Of a stretch of DNA of 64,000 nt, positions 10,293 to 23,477 are shown in pieces. Numbering within the stretch: the first letter of the stretch is position 1; each line of letters starts with the position of its first letter. The stretch lies in assembly GCA_030280995.1 (NCBI GenBank), contig JASXTE010000017.1, positions 25,866,498 through 25,930,497 on the forward strand, in the 5' to 3' direction. This DNA comes from Hemileia vastatrix. Lineage: Eukaryota > Basidiomycota > Pucciniomycetes > Pucciniales > Zaghouaniaceae. The translations under genes were made by a program, and so were the position numbers. The notes beneath the pieces are model-generated. The model was given only the letters and a program-made list of their open reading frames with translations. It made no database searches and was not told where the DNA came from.

Positions 10293-10304
10293 TACTAGTT
10301 TTTT
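10262..10304 (-). promoter_or_regulatory. Predicted -1 ribosomal frameshift signal, gag-pol, copy A
   Basis: On the minus strand the gag frame ends TCA AAA AAC TAG. The heptamer A AAA AAC (10304-10298) is a known -1 slippery sequence. Five bases later an 8-bp stem (GATAGTTT with AAACTATC, 10292-10262) closes a 15-base loop. A -1 shift joins gag to the open protease frame. Copy B has the same arrangement at 38040-38082. Confidence 0.7.
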
Positions 10305-11440
10305 GACTTCAAACTAGTACCTTCTCTTTCCTTCAACTTTACACAATCTTCCAGCTTGTGCTTACCCCCACAATACATACATAACCCATTATCTGCTCGC
10401 CTCTTCCTCTCAGCTTCTTTAAGTTCCCCTTTAGGATCCAGTACTTTGCTGATATTGCCTGGGGTCGAGCTTTTCGTTCGAGGTTTGTCCTTTCCCTTAT
10501 TTGGTTTGGATTGATTCAAAGAGGATTGAGTTGGCCGTGGGTGTGAAGAAAGTCCTGATTTAAAATTTAGGCCTTGAGATTTGTTGGCGTATCGACAATT
10601 TTGTAGATGTCGTTGTTAAACGCCGTCAAGTTTGAGTGTTCGATCCATTAAATCAGTTAAAGTAGTCATCTTCTGACCATGAAGATTTAATTGATCCAGG
10701 ATCCTCAAAGGAAGTCCCTTTTTGAAATGATACTTGAGGGCAGCATCATTCCAACCTACTTGAGTTTGAAGTGCTCTGAAATTTGAGATGTATTCAGAAG
10801 CTTTTCCATTATCACTCATGCAAAGGAAGTCCAGTTCAATTTCCACGTTGTCAGTTTCATTAGGGTCACCGAACAACGTAAAAAGTTGGTCTTCAAATTT
10901 TTCCCAATTATTGATGAGTAAGTGGGTCTCTGTCGAAGAGAGCATGAGAAGATAAGGTTTGAATCACCTTGCTGCCTTTCCAGCTAGGAATGAAGACACG
11001 TAAACAACCTTAGATTGGTTGTTATTAAAGTTTCGAGGGTCATTATGGAACAGAAGTTTGCATATTTGCAAGAAAGGTCGCAATCTGTCTGGATGTTCTC
11101 CATCAAATTTATCAGGAGATTTCATGGAAGGAGTTTTGAATTTTTATCCCTCCAAAGACGTTGGATTTGAAAGGGTCTTCATGAAAAGCCTCATGTAAAC
11201 TTCCAGTGAATTAGATGGTCCAGGTTCTGAAGGTTGATGGTGCCTTGTGCATTGTATCCTCTCCTTCATCATCATCACTAGAATCATCAAAATCCTGTGG
11301 GATGTCTTCTACAGATTGGACTGAATGTTGCCGTTCCCTAAGGTCAAGAGGTTCCAGGGAGTGAGTGTGGCTGTTGGCCTGCCTCTGGCGCAAGCTCTAG
11401 TAGTAGCGCCTGTAGGAGGAGTGTGTTGAACAGGTGCCAT
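10295..11440 (-). pseudogene. Gag of Gypsy copy A
   Basis: The frame starts at the ATG 11440-11438, matching the gag start of copy B, and ends at TAG 10297-10295. Recognisable parts are the Gag core (CMSDNGKASEYISNFRALQ, LKYHFKKGLP) and a C-terminal zinc knuckle (LCMYCGGKHKLEDC, C-x2-C-x3-H-x4-C). It is broken by several stops or shifts, including TAA where copy B has a Tyr codon near 10618. Copy B shows what the less decayed version looks like. Confidence 0.75.
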
Positions 11441-12099
11441 TTTAAGAATTTATAAAACACCTGAAAAAGGATGTAGTAGTGCAAAGAATGAGAACTACAG
11501 AGAATTAAATTATACTGTCACCAGACGACTTACGCACAAGGTCGAGGATGTTCCTGAAAGTGAGATGAGGGGTTTAGAGACTTCTTCGAAGCACATAGGA
11601 ATTGTTTGATGAAGTGATTCGAAGATGACTTGAAGGAAGAGCTACTGATTCGAGTTATATTCAAGAATAATCTTAATATTTTTTAAGGTAATACTAATCA
11701 CCACGGGAAATCTGGGGGTGAACTGCTAGCAGTTCCCTCTTTTTGAAACTATTAGGAATTTGTCAGGAAACTGTTGGGAAACCATCCTGAAACTGTCAGA
11801 AAGATGTTTTTAAATCTGATGAAAAAACATTGAAAAAATAAACTGTCACAGATTGAATCCAGAAAAATCCCTCCTTGAGCAGAGCTTAAGAACCACATTG
11901 AACATCAGTTAATCTCAGGTTTGGCAAAAGGTTGAACAACATCACTTAGCATACCTTAATATTCAAATATTAAACTTGAATATATGTTGCGTGTATGATA
12001 TAGATGCATATGCATTTGAATTTGCATGGTGGATACTTATTGCATGCTAAAAATTGATGCGAATTGCCTATCCAAAGTGTATGCATAATGACTATGAAG

Positions 12100-12265
12100 A
12101 ATAAATATGCATAAAAAATATGCATAGTGATTATGCATAAAAAATATGCATATTGAATATGCATAAAAATATGCATATTGAATATGCATTAAAATATGCA
12201 TATTGAATATGCATAAAAATATGCATATTGAATATGCATTAAAAATATGCATATTGAATATGCAA
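12100..12265. repeat. Minisatellite of about 26 bp rich in TATGCATA
   Basis: Units of the type ATATGCATATTGAATATGCA followed by an A-run repeat about six times with small changes; looser TATGCATA motifs continue to about 12420. Frames reading MHIFMHIQ on the minus strand are a by-product. Confidence 0.85.
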
Positions 12266-13019
12266 AAAAAAGGTGCATATACATATATGAATAAAATATA
12301 TTAATATGCATATAAATCTGTATAATGAATATGCATATGAATATGCATAAATATGCATAATGATTGAAAAATGCAAAAAAAATGATGCTTAACAAGTATA
12401 TTTTATGCATAAATAGAAATATGCAATATGAATTCATATTGCATACAGATAACACTGGCAAACCATTTTGACCAAAACTCATACTAAATTTTCATTCTGG
12501 ACTAAAGGTGTGAGGGAAGGAAGAAAAACAGTTTGATGTTAGAAAAATGCTACATGCACTCATTTTGTAGCAGAGCAAATGAGAAATGCTGAATTATGGT
12601 TGGTGCCCATAATTTAGTACGATATCATAATTTTATTTAATTGTTTTCAATATTGAAAAGACTTTAGGTCGGTTGGTATGGATCTAGCTGTGCCAGGGTC
12701 TAATCTAATTATTTTAACAATTTCTTAATAATTAACGGGCTTTAATACAAAAACAGGTTGTATTTTTTGTGGGATATTGGATATGATAAGGTCCTTTTTA
12801 AAAAAAACTTATATTGTTTAAAAATATTCCTGAATCAGATGTGGGATAATCACTACAAAAAATTGTAGTACTGTGGGCAATAAAATATATGCACAAGCAG
12901 TAAAGAAAGGACCAAGTGAACCCTTTTTGTGCAGTGGGAATCATTAGAGTGGAATTGTGGATGAAAAATATAATTCATTATTACCATTTTATTTAATCAA
13001 AAAATTTATAATATTAAAA

Positions 13020-16000
13020 AGAACTATTGATTAATTGGTATTTGACCTTTGTGCCTCACTCATATTTATCATTTGATTGATTTTTGTCACCATTATGTTA
13101 TTAATATTATAAGTATAGCAAAAACTCGTGTGCCAAATGCATACCGGGTGATGTTACACCTTTTATAATATTATTAAATAAAGGAAAAAAAATATGAAAA
13201 TGATTTGTTTTACAAAAAATAAATTGATATCCAAAAGCAATATGAGGGATAAAAATGTAAAATTAAAGGGATCAAATATGAAATAAAAAATTAAAGTGAA
13301 ATTCCTCCCATCAAGAGCAAGTAGACATGATGGGGTGAACGCCCACCAGTGGCACTAAACTTGGACTATAGTTTCTTTTTTGTAAAAATAAAAAAAAATC
13401 CACTGGAGCTTTACCAAAACTTCAGGATGACAATTTTGCCATATCAAACAACTTCTAGTGCAATTATTGAAGAAAAATTCATTTTCATTGCAATAGAGAG
13501 AATTGATCACATCAGACTTTGTGTGACCAAAAGTGTCCAGCACAAGTTTGGGTGAACTTGTGCTGGACACTTTTATGATGGAGGTTAGCTAGGGTGGAAT
13601 TTTTCTTCAGTTCATCTGGTATTTCTTATAAACATGTCCACTGGTATTTGATCTTTGTGCCTCACTCATATTTATCATTTGATTGATTTTTTGTCACCAT
13701 TATGTTTTAATAATATAAGTATAGCAAAAACTCGTGTGCCAAATGCATACCGGGTGATGTTACACCTTTTATAATATTATTAAATAAAGGTAAAAAAATA
13801 TGAAAATGATTTGTTTTACAAAAAATAAATTGATATACAAAAGCAATATGAGGGATAAAAAGGTAAAATTAAAGGAATCAAATATGAAATAAAAAATTAA
13901 AATAAAATTACTGCCATCAAGAGCAAGTAGACATGTTGGGGCAAATGTCCACCAGTGAGGCTAAACTTGGACTATAATTGCTTTTTTGAAAAACAAAAAA
14001 GTGCCAATCTGAGGTTTAAAAAAACTTCAGCATAACCATTTAGCCATATCAAACAACTTCTAGTTCAATGATTGAGAGAGAATTGATCACACAAGACTGC
14101 ATGTGACAAAAAGTGTCCAGCACAAGTTCGGCAGAGCTTGTGCTGGACACATTTATGACGGAGAGTAGCTAGTGTAGAATTTTCCTTCAGTTAATCTGGT
14201 ATTTCTTATAAACATGTCCATTGGTACTTGATCTTTGTGCCTCACTCATATATATCATTTGATTAATTTATTGTCACCATTATATTATTAATATTATAAG
14301 TATAGCAAAAACTTGTGTGCCCAATGCATACCGGGTGATGTTACACCTTTTATAATATTATTAAATAAAGGTAAAAAAATATGAAAATGATTTGTTTTAC
14401 AAAAAATAAATTGATAAACAAAAGCAATATGAGGGATAAAAAGGTAAAATTAATCTCAAAGAGATCAATTATGAAAAACAAAATACTAGTAAAATTCTTG
14501 CTCTCAAGAGCCAGTAGAAGTGTTGAAAAAAATGGGAGCCATCAGGGCTAAATTGTAATAAGTGACCTTTTTTTTAAAGATAAAAAATTATACACCTGAG
14601 GTTGGGAAGAACAACAGGTGGATGATTCAGCTAAACAAAACTGCTTGTAGTGAAGTTTAATAAAAAAATATTTTTTTGTTGCCATATAGAGAATTGATCC
14701 CATCTGACTGCACGTGACTAAAAGTGTCCAGCACAAGTTCTGCCGAACTTGTGCTGGACACTTTTATGATGGAGAGTAGCTTGGGTGGAAATTTTCTTCA
14801 GTTTGTTCATCTTGTATTTCTCATAAACATGTCTACTGGTATTTGATCAGTCTGTATCTTTCATATTTATCATCCAATTAATATTTTATCACCATTATAT
14901 TATTAATGTTATTAGTATAGCAAAAACTTGTGTGCCAAATGCATACCATGTGAAGTTATACCTTCAATTATTTTCTAAAATAGACGTAAATAAATATGGA
15001 AAGGATTAGTTCTACAAAAATTAAATAGAAATTTAAAAGTAAAAAGAGGAATAAAAGAGTAAAATAAAAGTCAAAGATTTAAAATATGAAAAAAATACTG
15101 GTAAAATTCCTGCTATCAAGAGCCAGTAGAGGTGTTAAAGCAAATGGGAGCCATCAGGGCTTAATTTTAATAAGTGACCTTCTCTTTAAAGATAAAAAAT
15201 TATACACCTGATATTGGGCAGAACAGCAGGTGGATGATTCAGCTAAACCAAACTACTTCTAGTGAAATTTGATAAAAAAATTTTTTTGTTGCCATACAGA
15301 GAATTGATCCCATCTGACTGCACATGACCAAAAGTGTCCAGCACAAGTTCGGCCGAACTTGTGCTGGACACTTCTATGATGGAGAGCGGCTGGGGTAGAA
15401 TTTTTCTTCAGTTCATCTTTTATTTCTTACAAACATGTCTATTGGTATTTTATCTTTGTGCTTCACTCATACATATTGTTTGATTAATTTTTTGTCTTAA
15501 TTATATTATTAATTATATAAGTATAGCAAAAAATCGTGTGCCAAATGCATACTGAGTGATGTTACACATTTTATAATATTATTAAAAAAATGTATAAAAA
15601 TATTAAAATAATTTATTTTAAAATTTATTAATTGATATCCAAGAGAAATATGAGGAATAAAAAATTAATTTAAAGCAATCAAATATGAAAAACGAACTCC
15701 AAGTATTATTGCTAATATCAAAGGCCAGTAGAGATGTTGAAGCAAATGAGAGCCGTCAGGGATAAATTGTACTTAATTGATTGTTTTTTAAAGATAAAAA
15801 ATTGTGTACCTGTGGTTTGGATGAACTCTAGGTGGATAATTCAGCTATATCAAACTACATCTAGTGAAGTTTCTTATCAAATAATTTTTTTCATTTCCAT
15901 AGAGAGAATTGATCCCATCTGACTGCACCTGACCAAAAGTGTCCAGCACAAGTTTGGCCGAACTTGTGCTGGACACTTTTATGATGGAGAGTAGCTAGGG

Positions 16001-19000
16001 TGCAGGTCTTCTTCAGTGCAACTGTTATTTTTTTAAAAAATGTCAAATGGTATTTGATCTTTCTGTGTTATTCATATTTTATTATCTGATTAATTTTTTG
16101 TCATTAGAATTTTATTAATTTTATAAGTATAGAAAAAACTTGTGCGCCAAATGCATGCCATGTTATATTACACCTTTTATAATATTATTAAAAAATGTTA
16201 AAAAAATATGAAAATGATTTCTTTTCCAAAATTATAAATTAATATCCAAATGTAACATAAGTGATAAAAAAGTAAAGTAAAAGAGATCAAATATGAAAAA
16301 GAAAAATTCCTGCCTTCAAGAGCCAGTAGAGGTGTTGAAACAAATGGGTGCCATCAGGGCTAAATTTGATAAAATTTAATTTTTTTTAAAGATAAAAAAT
16401 TTTTCATCTGAGGTTTGGAAAAACTCAAGGTGGATAATTCAGCCATACCAAACTACTTCTAATGTAATTATTTAGCATTTTTTTTAATTTAATTTCCACA
16501 GAGAGAATTGATCCCATCTGACTGCACCTGAACAAAAGTGTCCAGCACAAGTTCGGCCGAACTTGTGCTGGACACTTTTATGATGGAGAGTAGCTAGGGT
16601 GAAAGTGTTTCTCAGTACATCAGTTTTTTGTTTTTCACATTTCTATTGGGTTTTTAACTTTTTTTATCATTCATATTTATCTTATAATTAATTTTTTGTC
16701 ACCATATATATTATTAATGTTTCTAGTATAGCAAAACCTGCATGCCAAATGCAAAATTGGTGATGTTACAACTTTAATAATATTATTATATAAAGTTAAA
16801 AAAATATGAATATGTTTAGTTTTTAAAAAAATAAATTGATATTTAAAATTAAAAAGAGTAATAGAAAAGTAAAATGAAAATAAATGGGATCAAATACGAA
16901 ATAAAAAATACAAGTAAAATTTTTACTATCAAGAGCCAGAAGTGCTGTTGGGACAGTTGGGGACCCCTAGGTCAAGACTTGGTCTAAACTTACTTTTATG
17001 TATAGCTAACAAATTTTGAACTGAGGTTTGGAAAGACTTCCAAGGGACAATTTTACAATATTAAACATTCTTTACTTCAATAATTGAGTGAAATATCATT
17101 TTTATTCCCATAGAGAGAATTTATCTCATATGACTTCATGCAGCCAAAAGTGTCCAGCACAAGTTCGGCCGAACTTGTGCTGGACACTTTTATAATTGAG
17201 AGTAGGCATACAGCAAATCTTCTTAAACTCAAAAGGGATTTCTTATAAACATTTCCACTGGAATTTGATCTTTCTGTGTCATTTAAATTTACCATTTGAT
17301 TAATTTTTTGTCATCATTATATTGTTAACGTTATTACTATAGTAATAAATTGTGTGAAAAATGCATACCAGGTGGTGTTCCACCTTTAATCATATATTAT
17401 TAAATAAAGGTATAAGAGTATGAAAATTATTTATTTTAAAAATTAAAAATTGATATCCAAAGCAATATGAGCAATAAAAAAGTAAAATAAAAGGGATAAA
17501 ATAAGAAAAAAAATCTAAGGAAAATTCCCACTATCAATAACCAGTAGAGATGGTAGATCAAATGTGCACCACCAGGGCTAAACTTGCGCTATATTTTCTT
17601 TTTTTTTAAACCAAAGAAAGTGTCCTGATGAGTTTTGAAAATTCATCAGGAGGACATTTTGGCAATATCAAACTACTTATTGTGAAATGATCAAGCAAAA
17701 TGTCATTTTCATTTCCATAGAGTAAATTTATCCCATCTGACTGCATGCAACCAAAAGTGTCCAGCACAAGTTCGGCCGAACTTATGCTGGACAATTTTAT
17801 GATGGTGAGTATCTAGGGTGCAGGTCTTCTTCAGTTCATCAGGTATTCCTTATAAACAAATCCACTTGTATATGATCTTTCTGTGTCATTCATATTTATC
17901 ATTTGATTCATTGTTTTTCACCATTATAATATTAATGTTATTAGTATTGAAAAAATTTGTAAGCCAAATGCATACTGGGAGATGCTACATCTTTCATAAT
18001 CTTATTAAATAAAAGTAAAAAAAATATGAAAATTATTAGTTTTACAATAAATAAATTGATATTTGAAAGCAAAAACAGGAATAAAAAAGTAAAATAAAAG
18101 TTATTAAATATGAAATTAAACATTCAAATAAAATTTCTGCCATCAAAGATAATTTGAGTTTTCAGACCAAATTTGCACCACCAGTTCTAGATTTGGAATA
18201 TGTTTTCTTTTTTTTAAAATTAATAAAAGTGTCCACCTGATGTTTTCAAAAAAATCAGGAGGATAGTATACCAGTATAAAGCTACTTCTTGTGCAATGAT
18301 TGAGCAAAAATTCATTTTAACTTCCATTGAGTAAATTTATCCCATCTGACTGCATGCAACCAAAAGTGTCCAGCACAAGCTCAGCTGAAATTGTGCTGGA
18401 CACTTTTATGATGGAGAGTAGCTAGGGTGCAAGTCTTCTTCAGTTAATCTTATATTCATTTTAAAAATGTCTATGTGTATTTGATCTTTCTGTGTCATCC
18501 ATATTTATTATTTGATTATTTTTTAGTCACCATTATATTATTAATGTTTTTAGTATAGCAAAAAAATGTGTAATGAATGTACACTGGATGATTTTACAAC
18601 TTTAATAATATAATATAATAAATATAAAAAAATGAGAAAGTTATCAGTTTTACCAAAATAAAATTGATATTTAAAAGCTAAAGGATAAATAAAAGGGTAA
18701 GATTAAAATTAAAGAGATCAAACATGAAATAAAGATATTAAGTATAATTTCTGCTATCATGAGCCAGTAGAGGCTTCAGAAAAAATGGGCACCATCATAG
18801 ATTAACATGGATCAAATTTACTTTTTACCAAAGGAAAAAATTGTCTACCTTAGGTTTGGACAATCGTCCAGGGGACAATTTGTCTATATAAAACTACTTT
18901 CAGTGCAATGATAGAGTGATAATTCAGTCTCATTTCCATAAAAAGAATTGATTGCGTCTGACGGCATGCAACCAAAAGTGTCCAGCACAAGTTTGGCCAA

Positions 19001-20680
19001 ACTTGTGCTGGACACTTTTATCATGAAGAGTAGCCAGGGTGCAAGTCATTTTTAATCATCTGAAATTTCTTATAAACATTTCAACTGTTATTAAATCTTT
19101 GTGCCTCACTCATATTTATAAATTGATTAATTTTTTGTCACCATTATATTATTAATATTATCAGTATAGCAAAAAATTGTGTGCCAAATAAATACTGGGT
19201 GATGTTACACCTTTTATAATATTATTAAATAAAGTAAAAAAATATAAAAATGATTTATTTTACAAAAAATAAACTTCTATCCAAAAGCAATATGAGAGGA
19301 ATAAAGTAAAATAAAAGAAATCAAAGATGAAAATTAAAATCCAAGTTAAATTCCTGCCATAAACAGAAAAAAGAGATGTTGAATTAAATTAGAACAATCA
19401 GGGCTAAACTTGCACTAAATTTTCTTTTTTGTAAAAATAAAAAAAAATCCACTTGAGCTTTACCAAAACTTCAGCATGAAAATTTTGCCATATCAAACTA
19501 CTTCTAGTGTAATTTTATATCAAAAATTTATCTTCATTTCCATAGAGAGAATTGCTCCCATCTGACTGCACCTGACCATAAGTGTCCAGCACAAGTTCGG
19601 CCAAACTTGTGCTGGACACTTTTATAATGGAGAGTAGCTAGGGTAGAATTTTTCTTCAGTTCATCTAGTATTTCTTACAAACATGTCTACTGGTATTTTA
19701 TATTTGTTCCTCACTCATTAATATCATTTGATTAATTTTTGGTCACCATTATATTATTAATTTTATAAGTATAGAAAAAACTCATGTGCCAAATGCATAC
19801 CAGGTGATGTTATGCCATTTATAATATTATTAAATAAATGTATAAAAATATGAAAATAGTTTATTTTAAAAATTATTAATTGATATCCAAAAGCAATATT
19901 AGGAATAAAAAATTAAGTTAAAGGGATCAAATATGAAAAAAGAAATCCAAGTAATATTCCTACTATCAAAGGCCAGTAGAGGTGTTGAAGCAAATGAGAG
20001 CCATCTGGGATAAATTGTACTAAATTGACTTTTTTTCAAAGATAAAAAATTGTGCACCTGTGGTTTGGATGAACTCTAGGTGGAAAATTGGCTATGTAAA
20101 ACTACTTCTAGTGAAGATTTTTATCCAAAAATTTTTTTTCATTTCCATAGCGAGAATTGATCTCATATGACTGCAACTGACCAAAAGTGTCCAGCACAAG
20201 TTTGGCCAAACTTGTGCTGGACACTTTTTTGATGGTGAGTATCTAGGGTTCAGCTCTTCTTCAGTGCAACTGGTATTTTTTTAAAACATATCCACTGGTA
20301 TTTGATCTTTCTGTTTTATTAATATTTTATCATTTGATCAATTTTTTATTACCAGTATATTATTATTTTTATTAGTATAGCAAAAAAACATGTGCCAAAT
20401 GCTTACAGAGTGATGTTAAACCTTTAATAATTCTATTAAATACAGGTAAAAAATTATGAAAATGATTTTTTTTACATAAAATTAATTGATATCTAAAAGA
20501 AAAAAAAGGGATAAAAAGAAATAGGTTGAATAATAGGGATTTTATATGAAATTCAAAATTCAAGCTAAATGCCTACTTTCAAGGCTCAGAAGAGGTGTTG
20601 GATAAAATGGGCATCATCAGGAATAAAATTTTACTTAATTTGATTTTTTGAAAAACTAAATGAAGTTTTTAACTGATTTC
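13020..20680. repeat. Tandem array of ~605-bp units joined by 46-bp palindromes
   Basis: A palindrome with half-site AGTGTCCAGCACAAGTT and a GGCC-type centre begins at 13529, 14109, 14720, 15330, 15935, 16534, 17146, 17753, 18362, 18974, 19578 and 20183: spacing 580-612. The copies at 16534 and 17146 are perfect over 46 bases. Between palindromes the sequence repeats too, for example CACTCATATTTATCATTTGATT, GCCAAATGCATACCGGGTGAT and GAATTGATCCCATCTGACTG just before each palindrome. Cut at the palindrome centres, each unit has 23-bp terminal inverted repeats. No coding frame is conserved between units. Confidence 0.85.
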
Positions 20681-21640
20681 TTTCCAATATTTAGTTGGAC
20701 ACTTTATCTATATCAAATTACTTCTAGTACCATGATTGACCAAATTAAATCCTCATTTCCATATGCAGAATTGATCCCATATGGCTGGACCAGGCCAAAG
20801 GTGTCAACCACAAGTTTGAGAATTCTTCTGGTGGACACTTTTATGATGGACAGTAGTAGGGTGGAAGTCTTTTTTAGTTATTCTAGTATTCCTCATAAAC
20901 ATTTCCAACTTATTTTTGGCCAAAAATCAGGTTGAAAGTTTTTCCATATAAAATTACTTCTAATGCCATGATTGACTAAAAATTGATTCTCATTGCCATA
21001 TAGAGAGTTGATCCCATATGACTGGATCTGGAAAAAGTGTCACCACAATTTTTGATAAACTTAAGTTTAAAAATTTTATGATGGAAAGTAATTGCAAGTC
21101 TTCTTCATTTCATCAAGTAATCCTCATAAAAATTTCCACCTGTATTTTGGCCAAACTTCAGGTGGACACTTTGGCCATATTAAATTAATTCTAGTTCCAT
21201 GTTGATAAAAAACTGATACTTATTGCCATATATAGATATTAAACCCATCAGACTGTGCCTTTTAAAAAGTGTCTACCTGAATTATGGCTAAACCTCAGTT
21301 GGACACTTTTATGATGCAGAGTAGCTAGAGCAAAAGTATTCTTCAGTTAATTTAATATTCATAATAAATTTATCCTCCTGAAGTTTATCCTAACTTGAGG
21401 TGGACAATTTTGGAAAGCACCAGTTAGTCACTATCCATCAAAAAAGTGTTCACCAAAATTTTGGCTAAACTTGTGGTGGACCCCTTTGATCAGCCACAGT
21501 CAGATGAGATCAACTCTTTAGATGGGAATGAGGATGATGTTTTGGTCAATCATGGAAATAGAAGTAGTGTGATGTGGCCAAATTACCCCCCTGAAGGTCA
21601 GACAAACCACAGAAGGACACTTTTTAGCAGGTAGTAACTG
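20680..21640. repeat. Decayed end of the array with ~235-bp units and one inverted unit
   Basis: Degenerate versions of the palindrome zone recur near 20797, 21032 and 21266, about 235 bases apart, lacking the AT-rich middle of the 605-bp unit. The last part (about 21445-21640) matches the same zone in reverse orientation (CAGTCAGATGAGATCAACTC against the usual GATCCCATCTGACTG). Confidence 0.6.
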
Positions 21641-22855
21641 AGAAAAATCCATTTATCAGAAGGAAAATCTTTTATTGGATAGATGCCAAGGTTTCATACT
21701 TGTGTATTATGGTCAGTATTGATTTTGAAAGAGTCTTTCCAAGCAATTTCATTGCCCATCATGACTCATTTTGTTTTAAATGTTTCAAACTGCGTGATAC
21801 AGTATTAAGGTGTCACATAGTATAATTAAGTTCTATTACGTGCCCTCCTATGATGCCTAAATTTATAATTTAATTTCTTACATAATAATTTTTTTTATAT
21901 AAATTCATCAATATTTTATTTTATTATCAAATTTAATAGAGCAAGTATCCTGAATTATTATATATGCATAAGCTTAGGTTAGATCAATTTGTGCTCAATT
22001 TGTTCTCATCAGAGGACCAAAATCAAGTTCTGGAGGATCAACTTGTGCATAATTTGGAATCAGTTGATATTCTGTCTATAATAAATCTGAGAATAAATGT
22101 AAATCTAACTCTAATTTACTTATGTTTATAAAGTATTCATAAACCTGGCATATTTAAGGGACACTCTAAATTTCAAGAGAGGGGATTGCTAGCAATTCAC
22201 CCCTAGATTTCCCGTGGTGAATATTCTTAGAATCTCACAAAGGGTTGTAACACTCAACAATCAAAAGATTTTAAATTTAGAAATGATTATTGAGGGAAAA
22301 AGGAAATGTACAATAACAATGATTTAACTTACAGTTTTACCACTATTAGCTGTAAATACATTTTATAATTTAATTCTAAAGAAAGTCAAGCCAAAACCCA
22401 ACCCTTTTTATATCCTTTACTCCTCCTCGCATTGACCTCCTACCCATCTACTATTCCGCACACCACAGACCATTAAAAAATACACTCGTTACACCTGGAC
22501 CCTCCTCACTAACATCTGTTAACCCCTTTATCCTCCACTAACCATTCCGTCCATGCTCACTACCCCTTTTTAATAATTAACAGACTCTTAATAAACCTTT
22601 TAGAGTACTATAACACTGACTATTGCGCTGTGCGTTGCTTATTGAGAAAAAGACTAAGACACACTATTGAGAGATTGACTAATTTATATTTAGAGTTTAG
22701 ACTAGTGCAGTTGAATAGTGAGTACACAAAGGAAAGTCGCAGTTGCTATGGAGAATTGTTTTCTGCGCTTCAAGTATGGATTTAGACCTCTGTATTATTT
22801 ATTTAATGAGATGCTTTTGCCTCAAGTGTCACGTCGCGTGTGACAGATGCCCAGG

Positions 22856-22864
22856 TATAAAAAA
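22856..22864 (+). promoter_or_regulatory. TATA box of the partial antisense gene in composite A
   Basis: TATAAAAAA lies 11 bases beyond the LTR end at 22845 and 87 bases before the ATG at 22943, the same layout as at 4526. Confidence 0.55.
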
Positions 22865-22942
22865 GCAAGCTCCGTTGAGCATGAGACATAATTCCCACAC
22901 TAGTTTCCCTCCCTTCTTACTGTAATTACTTTATACTTTATT

Positions 22943-23463
22943 ATGTTGAATTGTCCTACCCCAACTCCCACGCCTCCACACCCTAAAGCGGATGGTGGAT
23001 TCATTACCCGGAAGTATTCCCAAGCTTGCACGGACTACAAATTGAAGGAATACTTCTGCGTTGAAAGCATGGCAACATGAGGTCCTTGCCAGAAATGCGA
23101 GTTTTGCCACTGGAGACAAGTGGCGTGATGCATTGTCTAAAAATGGGGACATCGAGCATCGATTTACGAAAACCAAATATTGGGTGATACCAAAAACCAA
23201 AGAGGTAGTCGAGGATATTTGGGACGTTTCAATTGGGGATGATCAATTGGTGGGAGAGACTGAGGAGGAAGTTGAAGATACCATAGCAACCTGGGTAACC
23301 CAGGCCACAAGTAAGAAACGAGGGGTCGAAGAAGAGGTAGATGAATTAGTTGAAGATGATGAGGATAAAGTCCCCATCTCGAGACGGACACCAAAGAAGC
23401 AACGGGTGGTCATTGAGGATGACGAAGAGGAGAAAGAAGTGGTGATGGAAGTCACCCCAAAAT
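22943..23463 (+). pseudogene. Truncated antisense accessory gene, third copy
   Basis: It follows the copy-A gene closely from MLNCPTPTPTPPHPK through the cysteine cluster (GPCQKCEFC present) to the acidic region. It has a TGA in the cluster (CGA in copy A), a two-base deletion near 23123, and ends at 23463, where the LTR tip begins. The intron and C-terminal exon are missing. Confidence 0.65.
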
Positions 23464-23477
23464 GTCGTCTGGTGACA
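23464..23477 (-). repeat. 14-bp inverted LTR tip at the right end of composite A
   Basis: GTCGTCTGGTGACA is the exact complement of the LTR start at 11516 (TGTCACCAGACGAC). It is followed at once by the TSD ATCCC. Homology does not extend further inward. Confidence 0.7.

Larger units (their letters stand above)
11699..22219. mobile_element. 10.5-kb non-coding CACTA-type transposon, TSD AAT
   Basis: The left end reads CACCACGGGAAATCTGGGGG and the right end is its complement with a few changes. About 42 bases match, including a TGCTAGCA palindrome core in both ends. AAT flanks it at 11696-11698 and 22220-22222, and the empty LTR site is present at 3710-4515. Length is 10521 bp. No transposase or other gene is visible. 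The interior holds a TATGCAT-rich repeat (12100-12265) and a long tandem array (13020-21640). End layout (CACCAC, G-run, GCTAGC palindrome) is shared with the 261-bp MITE, so the two families are related and probably rely on a transposase encoded elsewhere. Confidence 0.75.
11516..22845 (-). repeat. Middle LTR of composite A, split by a 10.5-kb DNA element
   Basis: The LTR runs 11516-11698 and resumes at 22223. Joined length is 806 bp, the same as the LTR at 3710. The unsplit sequence near 3885-3905 shows the empty target (TAATACTAATATT). On its right lies sequence that normally follows a 3' LTR, so this LTR is shared by two internal regions in tandem. Confidence 0.8.

Noticed and set aside
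11970..12482. Minus-strand frames rich in MHIFMHIQYAYF
   Set aside because: They are translations of the TATGCATA minisatellite and AT-rich flanks; not a protein.
13529..20228. CRISPR array
   Set aside because: Regular spacing exists, but units are 605 bp, spacers repeat each other, and the host is eukaryotic.
13349..21634. Short frames recurring within the tandem array (for example LVLDTFG.TKSD)
   Set aside because: They translate the palindrome zone in either direction, are not conserved in frame from unit to unit, and carry no domain.
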